A stretch of 22,860 nt of DNA from Nocardia sp. (GTDB lineage: Bacteria > Actinomycetota > Actinomycetes > Mycobacteriales > Mycobacteriaceae): NCBI GenBank assembly GCA_017354515.1, contig JAFMQT010000013.1, forward strand, positions 1 through 22,860, read 5' to 3'. The stretch's first letter is position 1. The number at the start of each line of letters is the position of its first letter. Shown here one piece after another: positions 14,904 through 21,168 of this stretch. A program made the translations under genes and the position numbers. The notes below the pieces were generated by a model, which was not told the DNA's origin, searched no databases, and was given only the letters and a program-made list of their open reading frames with translations.

Positions 14904-15443
14904 ATGTCGCGTATCGGTAAGAGTCCGATCCCCGTTCCCGCCGGTGTCGAGGTGACCATCGACGGCCAGAGCGTGTCGGTGAAGGGGCCCAAGGGCACCC
15001 TGTCGCACACCGTCGCCGAGCCGATCGTCATCAGCAAGGCCGAGAGCGGTCAGCTGGAGGTGGTCCGTCCCGACGACGAGCGCCGCAATCGCTCGTTGCA
15101 CGGCCTGAGCCGCACCCTGATCAACAACATGATCATCGGCGTGACGCAGGGCTACGAGAAGAAGATGGAAATCTTCGGCGTGGGTTACCGCGTGCAGCAG
15201 AAGGGCTCGAATCTCGAATTCGCCCTTGGCTACAGCCACCCGGTGCCGGTCGAGGCTCCCGAGGGCATCACCTTCAAGGTCGAGGCGCCCACCAAGTTCT
15301 CGATCTCGGGCATCGACAAGCAGAAGGTCGGCCAGATCGCCGCGGTGATCCACGGCCTGCGCAAGCCCGACCCGTACAAGGGCAAGGGCATTCGCTATGA
15401 GGGCGAGGTCGTGCGCCGCAAGGAAGGGAAGACGGGTAAGTAA
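14904..15443 (+). CDS. rplF: 50S ribosomal protein L6
   Basis: 179 residues starting SRIGKSPIPVPAGVEV, with the two repeated L6 domains and the C-terminal RKPDPYKGKGIRYEGEVVRR signature. L6 lies near the factor-binding site of the 50S subunit. GGGAGG (14890-14895) sits just upstream, and the gene is 14 bases after the rpsH stop. Confidence 0.98.
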   Translation: MSRIGKSPIPVPAGVEVTIDGQSVSVKGPKGTLSHTVAEPIVISKAESGQLEVVRPDDERRNRSLHGLSRTLINNMIIGVTQGYEKKMEIFGVGYRVQQKGSNLEFALGYSHPVPVEAPEGITFKVEAPTKFSISGIDKQKVGQIAAVIHGLRKPDPYKGKGIRYEGEVVRRKEGKTGK

Positions 15444-15446
15444 GCC

Positions 15447-15854
15447 ATGGCTCAGACTGAAGCTCAGAAGAAGGCTCGCAAGCCGCTCGGTAAGGACGCT
15501 TCCACCCGTCGTCGTCAGGCCAAGGCCCGCAGGCACTTCCGCCTGCGCAAGAAGGTCTCCGGCACTCCCGAGACCCCGCGTCTGGTCGTGTTCCGCTCCT
15601 CGCGGCATCTGCACGTCCAGCTCGTCGACGACCTGGCCGGCAAGACCATCGCCGCCGCGTCCTCGGTCGAGGCCGATGTGCGTGCGCTCGACGGTGACAA
15701 GACCGCCAAGGGTAAGAAGGTCGGCGAGCTGATCGCCGCCCGCGCCAAGGCGGCCGGTGTCGAAGCCGCGGTGTTCGACCGCGGCGGCCACGACTACCAC
15801 GGTCGTATCGCCGCTCTCGCGGACGCGGCCCGGGAAGGTGGTCTGAAGTTCTGA
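15447..15854 (+). CDS. rplR: 50S ribosomal protein L18
   Basis: 135 residues with a basic N-terminal tail (KKARKPLGKDASTRRRQAKA) and the L18 core (RLVVFRSSRHLHVQLVDD, then FDRGGHDYHGRIAALADAAREGGL at the C-terminus). L18 binds 5S rRNA with L5. It starts three bases after the rplF stop. Confidence 0.98.
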   Translation: MAQTEAQKKARKPLGKDASTRRRQAKARRHFRLRKKVSGTPETPRLVVFRSSRHLHVQLVDDLAGKTIAAASSVEADVRALDGDKTAKGKKVGELIAARAKAAGVEAAVFDRGGHDYHGRIAALADAAREGGLKF

Positions 15855-15903
15855 TGCGGAATATGCGGAGCATCCAAACAGCACATAACGGAAGGAACGT
15901 CTG

Positions 15904-16542
15904 ATGCCGGGACGTCAGCGGCGTGACGGCGGCAGCGGACCCGCCGGACAGAATGGTAACGAGCGCGAGCAGCGCGGTGGCGGTCGCGACCGTCGAGGCG
16001 GTAACGATCGGCGCGATAACGCGGCCGAGAAGAACCAGCTCGAGCGCGTCGTAGCGATCAACCGTGTCTCCAAGGTCGTCAAGGGTGGTCGGCGCTTCAG
16101 CTTCACCGCCCTGGTGATCGTGGGCGATGGCAACGGCCTGGTCGGTGTCGGCTACGGCAAGGCCAAGGAAGTTCCCGCGGCCATTCAGAAGGGTGTCGAG
16201 GAGGCTCGCAAGGGCTTCTTCCGCGTTCCGATGATCGGCAGCACCATCACCCACCCGGTTCAGGGTGAGGCGGCCGCCGGTGTGGTCATGCTGCGTCCGG
16301 CCTCGCCCGGTACCGGTGTGATCGCCGGTGGTGCGGCGCGTGCGGTGCTCGAATGCGCGGGCATCCACGACATCCTGGCCAAATCGCTCGGTAGCGACAA
16401 CGCCATCAACGTCGTGCACGCGACGGTGGCGGCTCTGAAGATGTTGCAGCGTCCGGAGGAGGTGGCCGCTCGCCGCGGTCTGCCGCTCGAAGACGTTGCC
16501 CCGGCGGGCATGCTGCGTGCGCGTGCCGGACAGGTGGTGTGA
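15904..16542 (+). CDS. rpsE: 30S ribosomal protein S5
   Basis: 212 residues. A low-complexity Arg/Gly/Asn-rich N-terminal extension of about 40 residues, typical of actinobacterial S5, precedes the dsRNA-binding-like domain (LERVVAINRVSKVVKGGRRF) and the C-terminal domain (GVIAGGAARAVLECAGIHDILAKSLGS). S5 works in decoding accuracy and mRNA unwinding. GGAAGG lies eight bases before the ATG. A 49-base gap separates it from rplR. Confidence 0.98.
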   Translation: MPGRQRRDGGSGPAGQNGNEREQRGGGRDRRGGNDRRDNAAEKNQLERVVAINRVSKVVKGGRRFSFTALVIVGDGNGLVGVGYGKAKEVPAAIQKGVEEARKGFFRVPMIGSTITHPVQGEAAAGVVMLRPASPGTGVIAGGAARAVLECAGIHDILAKSLGSDNAINVVHATVAALKMLQRPEEVAARRGLPLEDVAPAGMLRARAGQVV

Positions 16543-16543
16543 C

Positions 16544-16744
16544 ATGGCTCCGGAAAAAGCACAGCTGAAGGTGACACAGATCAAATCCACGATCGGCGCC
16601 AAGCAGAATCAGCGAGCCTCGCTGCGTACTCTCGGTCTGCGTAAGATCCGCCAGACCGTGATCCGCGAGGACAACGCCCAGAACCGCGGGCTGATCAACG
16701 TCGTGCGCCACCTCGTTTCCGTAGAGGAGGAGACAACAGCATGA
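16544..16744 (+). CDS. rpmD: 50S ribosomal protein L30
   Basis: 66 residues (LKVTQIKSTIGAKQNQRASL, LGLRKIRQTV), the normal L30 size plus a short acidic tail. The ATG at 16544 is chosen because it lies one base after the rpsE stop and gives the standard N-terminus; an in-frame ATG at 16496 would overlap rpsE. Its stop overlaps the rplO start (ATGA). Confidence 0.97.
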   Translation: MAPEKAQLKVTQIKSTIGAKQNQRASLRTLGLRKIRQTVIREDNAQNRGLINVVRHLVSVEEETTA

Positions 16745-17187
16745 CCCCGATCAAGCTCCACCACCTGCGTCCTGCCCCGGGTTCCAAGACCGAGAAGATC
16801 CGTGTGGGTCGCGGTGAGGGATCCAAGGGTAAGACCGCCGGTCGCGGTACCAAGGGTACGAAGGCTCGCAAGAACGTGCCGGCCCGTTTCGAGGGCGGCC
16901 AGATGCCGATCCACATGCGCCTGCCGAAGCTGAAAGGGTTCACCAACCCCAACCGCGTCGAATACCAGGTCGTCAATGTGGGCGATATCGCACGGCTGTT
17001 CCCGCAGGGCGGAAGCATCGGCAAGGACGAACTCGTCGCCGCCGGTGCGGTGCGTAAGAATCAGCTGGTGAAGGTGCTCGGCGAGGGCGAGATCAGCGTG
17101 GCCGTTCAGGTCAGCGCCGATAAGTTCTCCGGCTCCGCCAAGGAGAAGATCACCGCCGCCGGTGGTACCGCCACCGAACTGGGCTGA
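16741..17187 (+). CDS. rplO: 50S ribosomal protein L15
   Basis: 148 residues with the L15 signature: LHHLRPAPGSKTEKIRVGRG, a Gly/Lys-rich segment, then FEGGQMPIHMRLPKLKGF. L15 is a late-assembly protein of the 50S subunit. The ATG overlaps the rpmD stop. It is the last gene of this transcription unit, followed by a hairpin terminator. Confidence 0.98.
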   Translation: MTPIKLHHLRPAPGSKTEKIRVGRGEGSKGKTAGRGTKGTKARKNVPARFEGGQMPIHMRLPKLKGFTNPNRVEYQVVNVGDIARLFPQGGSIGKDELVAAGAVRKNQLVKVLGEGEISVAVQVSADKFSGSAKEKITAAGGTATELG

Positions 17188-17246
17188 GTTCACGTCCCAG
17201 GTTCTCGCCCGCGCGGTGCAACTGCGGTAATAGCAGTACTACGGTC

Positions 17247-17281
17247 CGACGCCGGACAGGTGAACCGCCTGTCCGGCGTCG
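17247..17281 (+). terminator. terminator after rplO
   Basis: A perfect 14-bp stem (17247-17260 with 17268-17281) around the loop TGAACCG, 60 bases after the rplO stop. It separates the ribosomal genes from secY-adk-map. No long U-tract follows. Confidence 0.85.
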
Positions 17282-17282
17282 C

Positions 17283-17291
17283 TGTTAGAGT
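17283..17291 (+). promoter_or_regulatory. possible extended -10 promoter for secY
   Basis: TG-T-TAGAGT (TG at 17283-17284, TAGAGT at 17286-17291) looks like an extended -10 element directly after the rplO terminator, with no recognisable -35. It would give a leader of about 125 bases before secY. I see no gene in the 237-base gap 17188-17424. Confidence 0.4.
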
Positions 17292-17424
17292 TCAAGTGTT
17301 GTCTGCCAACCAGTCTGCCCCGTCGGCGTGGCACAAGACCGGAACAACTATTCGAGTTGGGGTCCGGGATGTGCCCGGCCCGTCGGAGCAGGCGTGACCC
17401 CACTGTCGTCAGCCAGGAGGATCT

Positions 17425-18741
17425 GTGCTTTCCGCCTTCGTGTCGGCTTTCCGGACCCCGGACCTACGGCGGAAGATTCTCTTCACGCTGGGCCTGATCG
17501 CGCTGTACCGCATCGGTGCCACGCTGCCGTCCCCGGGTGTGGACTACAAAGCCGTCAAACACTGCATCGATGTGGTGCAGGGTGGCGGCAATGCCGGCAT
17601 TTATCAGCTGATCAACCTGTTCTCCGGTGGCGCGTTGCTGCAGCTGTCGGTGTTCGCGATCGGCATCATGCCGTACATCACGTCGAGCATCATCATCCAG
17701 TTGCTGACGGTGGTCATCCCGCGGTTCGAGGAATTACGTAAAGAGGGCCAGTCCGGCCAGAACAAGATGACGCAGTACACGCGTTATCTGTCCATCGCGC
17801 TGGCGATTCTGCAGGCGACCGGTCTGGTGGCGCTCGCCGATCGCAAACAGCTGCTGCGCGGCTGTGACGAGGACATCCTGTCCCATCCGGGAATCTTCCG
17901 CATGATCGTCATCGTGCTGGTGATGACCGCCGGTGCGGCGCTGGTGATGTGGTTCGGCGAGCAGATGACCGAGCGCGGCATCGGTAACGGTATGTCGCTG
18001 CTGATCTTCGCCGGTATCGCCGCTCGTCTCCCGAGCCAGGGCAAGCAGATCATGGACAGTAAAGGCAATCTGGTCTTCGCCCTGGTCTGTGTCGCGGCAT
18101 TCGTGGTGATCGTGGGCGTGATCTTCGTCGAACAGGGGCAGCGCCGGATCCCGGTGCAATATGCCAAGCGCGTCGTCGGCCGCAAGATGTACGGCGGCTC
18201 CTCGACCTATCTGCCGTTGAAGGTGAACCAGGCCGGTGTGATCCCGGTCATCTTCGCGTCCTCGCTGCTGTATCTGCCGAATCTGCTAGCGCAGCTCACC
18301 TCATCGCAGAATTCGAACAGCTGGTGGCAGAAGATCATCCAGAAGTACCTGGTGAATCCCGGTAATCCGGTGTACGTCATCATCTACTTCCTGCTGATCG
18401 TCTTCTTCACATACTTCTACGTCGCCATCACCTTCAACCCGGAGGAACGGGCGGACGAGATGAAGAAGTTCGGCGGGTTCATACCCGGTTACCGTCCGGG
18501 CAAGCCGACCGCTGATTATCTGAACCAAGTACTGAGCCGAATCACCCTGCCCGGTTCTATCTATCTCGGTGCCGTTGCCGTACTGCCGAACCTGCTGATC
18601 CATTCCGGCGGCGGCGGTGGGAACAACTTCCTGCCGTTCGGTGGCACGTCTGTATTGATCATCGTGAGCGTCGGCCTCGATACGGTCAAACAGATCGAGA
18701 GCCAATTGATGAACAGAAATTACGAAGGGTTCCTCAAGTGA
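17425..18741 (+). CDS. secY: preprotein translocase subunit SecY
   Basis: 438 residues with ten hydrophobic segments, the channel-forming subunit of the SecYEG translocon in the plasma membrane. Conserved stretches include INLFSGGALLQLSVFAIGIMP, IPRFEELRKEGQSGQNKMTQ, EQGQRRIPVQYAKR (cytosolic loop that meets SecA or the ribosome) and NPEERADEMKKFGGFIPG near the C-terminus. The GTG at 17425 follows AGGAGG (17415-17420) with short spacing and gives the same N-terminus as mycobacterial SecY (LSAF). The stop overlaps the adk start. Confidence 0.98.
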   Translation: MLSAFVSAFRTPDLRRKILFTLGLIALYRIGATLPSPGVDYKAVKHCIDVVQGGGNAGIYQLINLFSGGALLQLSVFAIGIMPYITSSIIIQLLTVVIPRFEELRKEGQSGQNKMTQYTRYLSIALAILQATGLVALADRKQLLRGCDEDILSHPGIFRMIVIVLVMTAGAALVMWFGEQMTERGIGNGMSLLIFAGIAARLPSQGKQIMDSKGNLVFALVCVAAFVVIVGVIFVEQGQRRIPVQYAKRVVGRKMYGGSSTYLPLKVNQAGVIPVIFASSLLYLPNLLAQLTSSQNSNSWWQKIIQKYLVNPGNPVYVIIYFLLIVFFTYFYVAITFNPEERADEMKKFGGFIPGYRPGKPTADYLNQVLSRITLPGSIYLGAVAVLPNLLIHSGGGGGNNFLPFGGTSVLIIVSVGLDTVKQIESQLMNRNYEGFLK

Positions 18742-19295
18742 GACTCGTACTGCTCGGACCGCCTGGTGCCGGAAAAGGGACACAAGCCGAACTGCTGTCG
18801 GACAAGCTCGGGGTTCCGCACATCTCCACGGGAAACCTGTTCCGCGCGAACATCTCGGAGCAGACCCCGCTCGGGCGGGAAGCGCAGAAATACCTCGACG
18901 CGGGCGATTTGGTGCCCAGCGATGTCACCAACCGCATGGTGGAGGCGCGGCTGTCGGAGCCGGATGTGGCCGGCGGTTTCGTCCTCGACGGATATCCCCG
19001 CACGGTCGATCAGGCCGACGAGCTCGAGAAGATGCTCAAGGCGGCCGACCGCGAACTGAACGCGGTGCTCAACTTCGAGGTCCCGGAGGACCAGCTCGTC
19101 GATCGACTGCTCGAGCGCGGTCGCACCAGCGGTCGCACCGATGACAACGAGACCACCATCCGCAACCGGATGCATGTATTCCGCGAGGAGACCGAACCGC
19201 TGCTGGAACACTACGACGGTCTCGTGGTTACCGTCGACGGCGTCGGTGAGATCGCCGAGGTCAACGAACGCGCGATGCGCGCCCTGGGTCGCTGA
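18738..19295 (+). CDS. adk: adenylate kinase
   Basis: 185 residues; converts ATP + AMP to 2 ADP in the cytoplasm. The P-loop is GPPGAGKGT near residues 7-15, the AMP-binding segment DGYPRT is near 84-89, and the lid is short (ERGRTSGRTDDN), as in other actinobacterial short-form enzymes without a zinc lid. The GTG start overlaps the secY stop (GTGA), so the two are translationally coupled. Confidence 0.98.
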   Translation: MRLVLLGPPGAGKGTQAELLSDKLGVPHISTGNLFRANISEQTPLGREAQKYLDAGDLVPSDVTNRMVEARLSEPDVAGGFVLDGYPRTVDQADELEKMLKAADRELNAVLNFEVPEDQLVDRLLERGRTSGRTDDNETTIRNRMHVFREETEPLLEHYDGLVVTVDGVGEIAEVNERAMRALGR

Positions 19296-19300
19296 ACCGG

Positions 19301-20101
19301 ATGGTCTTCGGGCTCAAGCAGAAGAAGGTGGTGCCGTTCCGCACCGCCGGTGAACTGGAGGCGATGGCGGCCGCGGGTGCGGTCGTCGGCCGCGCGCTGG
19401 TCGCCGTCCGCGCGGCCGCCCGCGCCGGTGTATCGACCTGGGAGTTGGACGAGGTCGCCGAGCAGACCATCCGCGATGCGGGTGCGGTGCCCTCGTTCAA
19501 GGGCTATCACGGCTTTCCGGGGTCGATCTGCACATCTGTGAACGACCGTGTGGTGCACGGTATCCCGTCGAAGGACGAACGTCTGGCCGACGGCGACCTG
19601 GTATCCATCGACTGTGGCGCGATTCTCGACGGCTGGCACGGTGATTCGGCGTGGACCTTCGCCATCGGCGAGGTCATCGAGGCTGATCGGCTGCTGAGCG
19701 AGGCCACCCGAATGTCGATGGAGGCCGGTATCGCGGCCATGCGGCCGGGTAACCGGCTCACCGACATCTCCCATGCGATCGAGCTCGGTACCCGGGCCGC
19801 CGAGCGCGAACACGGTCGCGGCTACGGCATCGTGGACGGTTACGGCGGGCACGGCATCGGCCGCGAGATGCATATGGATCCGTTCCTGCCCAATGAGGGT
19901 GCTCCGGGTCGCGGTCCGAAGCTCGTCGTGGGTTCGGTCCTGGCGATCGAGCCGATGCTCACGCTCGGCACCACCGAAACCGCTGTGCTGGACGATGATT
20001 GGACTGTGGTCACCGCGGACGGCTCACGTGCCGCGCACTGGGAACATACCGTTGCGGTGACCGAGGACGGGCCCCGAATTCTGACCGTCCGGCCGGAATG
20101 A
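19301..20101 (+). CDS. map: methionine aminopeptidase, type I
   Basis: 266 residues; removes the N-terminal Met from new proteins. The five metal ligands line up with E. coli MetAP: Asp104, Asp115, His184, Glu217 and Glu248, and His86 and His191 occupy the expected substrate-side positions. There is no long N-terminal SH3-binding extension. The start is five bases after the adk stop with no good Shine-Dalgarno, so coupling to adk is likely. A terminator follows, so the secY-adk-map unit ends here; infA, which often comes next, is not found in the window. Confidence 0.97.
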   Translation: MVFGLKQKKVVPFRTAGELEAMAAAGAVVGRALVAVRAAARAGVSTWELDEVAEQTIRDAGAVPSFKGYHGFPGSICTSVNDRVVHGIPSKDERLADGDLVSIDCGAILDGWHGDSAWTFAIGEVIEADRLLSEATRMSMEAGIAAMRPGNRLTDISHAIELGTRAAEREHGRGYGIVDGYGGHGIGREMHMDPFLPNEGAPGRGPKLVVGSVLAIEPMLTLGTTETAVLDDDWTVVTADGSRAAHWEHTVAVTEDGPRILTVRPE

Positions 20102-20115
20102 TCGGGCTCCACCGG

Positions 20116-20149
20116 ACGCACCCGATGTCTTCGGACTCGGGTGCGTTTT
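20116..20149 (+). terminator. intrinsic terminator after map
   Basis: ACGCACCCGA (20116-20125) pairs with TCGGGTGCGT (20137-20146), continued by GTC/GAC closing a TTCG tetraloop with one bulged T (20126). A run of four T follows the stem (20146-20149). It is a classic Rho-independent terminator for the plus strand. Confidence 0.88.
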
Positions 20150-20152
20150 GCG

Positions 20153-20353
20153 TTACCGGTCGGCGCGGCCGGTCATGGTGGTCAGTGGCATCAGACCGGT
20201 CCAGCCACAGGGCCGATCACAATTGGCGATGACGATGTCGTTCAGTGTCATATGGGCCGAAGCCTGTGCGGGATAACCACATACGGGGCATTTGCCGAAA
20301 TAGTCCAGAACCGGTCGGTTGCCGGGCTGGATGGTGGTGCCGTGATCGGCCAC
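20153..20353 (-). CDS. small four-cysteine (zinc-ribbon-like) protein
   Basis: A 66-residue protein read on the minus strand. The GTG at 20353 is chosen because GAGGAG sits five bases upstream, a strong ribosome-binding site; the frame stays open much further upstream, but that part is antisense to the next two genes and is rejected. Cys22 and Cys25 (KCPVCGYP) and Cys45 and Cys49 (CDRPCGW) form a likely zinc knuckle pair. There is no signal peptide or membrane segment, so it is probably cytoplasmic. It ends next to the map terminator. Function is not recognised; it could bind nucleic acid or a protein partner. Confidence 0.65.
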   Translation of the reverse strand: MADHGTTIQPGNRPVLDYFGKCPVCGYPAQASAHMTLNDIVIANCDRPCGWTGLMPLTTMTGRADR

Positions 20354-20680
20354 GGTCTCTCCTCGAACAGTCCGCAGGGTCGTGGTCGTCCCTGCGGGTG
20401 ATGAATAACTGCTGGTCCCGAGGTTAGCTCGGTTAGGTTGGGCGGCCGAGTGATTCGCTACACGGCTGGATATCTCACAACCGGCCCAGCGGCGTGCTAC
20501 GGGTATGCCACACCTTGTCGGCCCAGTCGGCGATATGCGCCGTTGTCCCAGGCGCCGATCGACAGCCGTGCGGAGAATGGAACCCGTCGAAGGTTTGTCG
20601 GTCCGAGTTTCGGTGTGCGACACCGGATATTCAACCCCGTGTGATGTCCTCGTCAAAGGAGTGACCGGCGGGAGGCTGCG
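20354..20680. other. divergent intergenic region with a hairpin
   Basis: This 327-base region separates the zinc-ribbon-like gene (minus) from the YbaB-like gene (plus). It holds an 8-bp inverted repeat, CCGCAGGG (20372-20379) and CCCTGCGG (20390-20397), just upstream of the small gene on its message side, and a direct repeat GGTTAG (20422-20427 and 20431-20436). No convincing promoter hexamers and no supported gene were seen in the rest. Confidence 0.4.
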
Positions 20681-21157
20681 ATGGTCAACGAACGGCTGAA
20701 GGCCGATATGGCGACCGTGCTCGAGGGGCTGGACGAGCAGATGCGCGGACTTGCGAAGATCCAGCTCGAACGGTCCCGCCTGACGGCCACCGCGAGTGTC
20801 TGTGAACAGCGAATTACCGTGACGGTCAATGCCGATGGATTGCTGATCGATACCGATTTCGCCGATGACATCGCCGAACTGACCTACGACGAGATCGCCG
20901 CCGGGATGACCGAGGCCGTGCAGAAGGCCTCCGCCGAGGTGCTCCGTCGAGGCCTGGAGTTGATGGAACCGCTTCGCGAACGCAAGGCTCAGCTGCCGAA
21001 GCTGTCCGAGATCATCGAGGGCGCTCCGGATCTGGGGGAGATGATGCCCACCGCTCCTCCGCCACCGGTCAGACTTCAGGACTACCAGGATGATGCATCG
21101 GGGGGGAGATTCGAGGACGGCAGTGTGGCGCGCTCGATGATCTCCGACGAGGACTGA
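20681..21157 (+). CDS. YbaB/EbfC-like protein beside a secreted-toxin-type gene
   Basis: A 158-residue protein. The first roughly 100 residues have the YbaB/EbfC layout: an N-terminal helix (ADMATVLEGLDEQMRGLAKIQLERSRL), a short beta sheet (ITVTVNADGLLIDTDF) and a C-terminal helix rich in Glu and Arg. A Pro-rich stretch (TAPPPPVR) and an acidic tail follow. YbaB proteins bind DNA as dimers; EspL-type relatives are encoded beside type VII (ESX) secretion substrates and may act as chaperones. GGAGG (20671-20675) lies five bases before the ATG. The next gene starts 12 bases after the stop, so the two probably form an operon and act together. Confidence 0.75.
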   Translation: MVNERLKADMATVLEGLDEQMRGLAKIQLERSRLTATASVCEQRITVTVNADGLLIDTDFADDIAELTYDEIAAGMTEAVQKASAEVLRRGLELMEPLRERKAQLPKLSEIIEGAPDLGEMMPTAPPPPVRLQDYQDDASGGRFEDGSVARSMISDED

Positions 21158-21168
21158 GTGGCGGACAT

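Noticed and set aside
14877..16602. Long minus-strand open frames (335 and 442 codons) opposite rplF-rpsE
   Set aside because: They are antisense to highly conserved ribosomal genes, have low-complexity His/Arg-rich translations and no plausible start context; long antisense frames are expected in high-GC DNA.
17328..17741. 137-codon plus-strand frame overlapping the secY start
   Set aside because: It is a shadow of the secY leader and coding region in another frame, with no recognisable protein features.
20422..20452. Possible second iron box (GGTTAGCTCGGTTAGGTTGGG region)
   Set aside because: Only one half-site resembles the IdeR consensus; the best 19-base alignment matches at just over half of positions, with no dyad.
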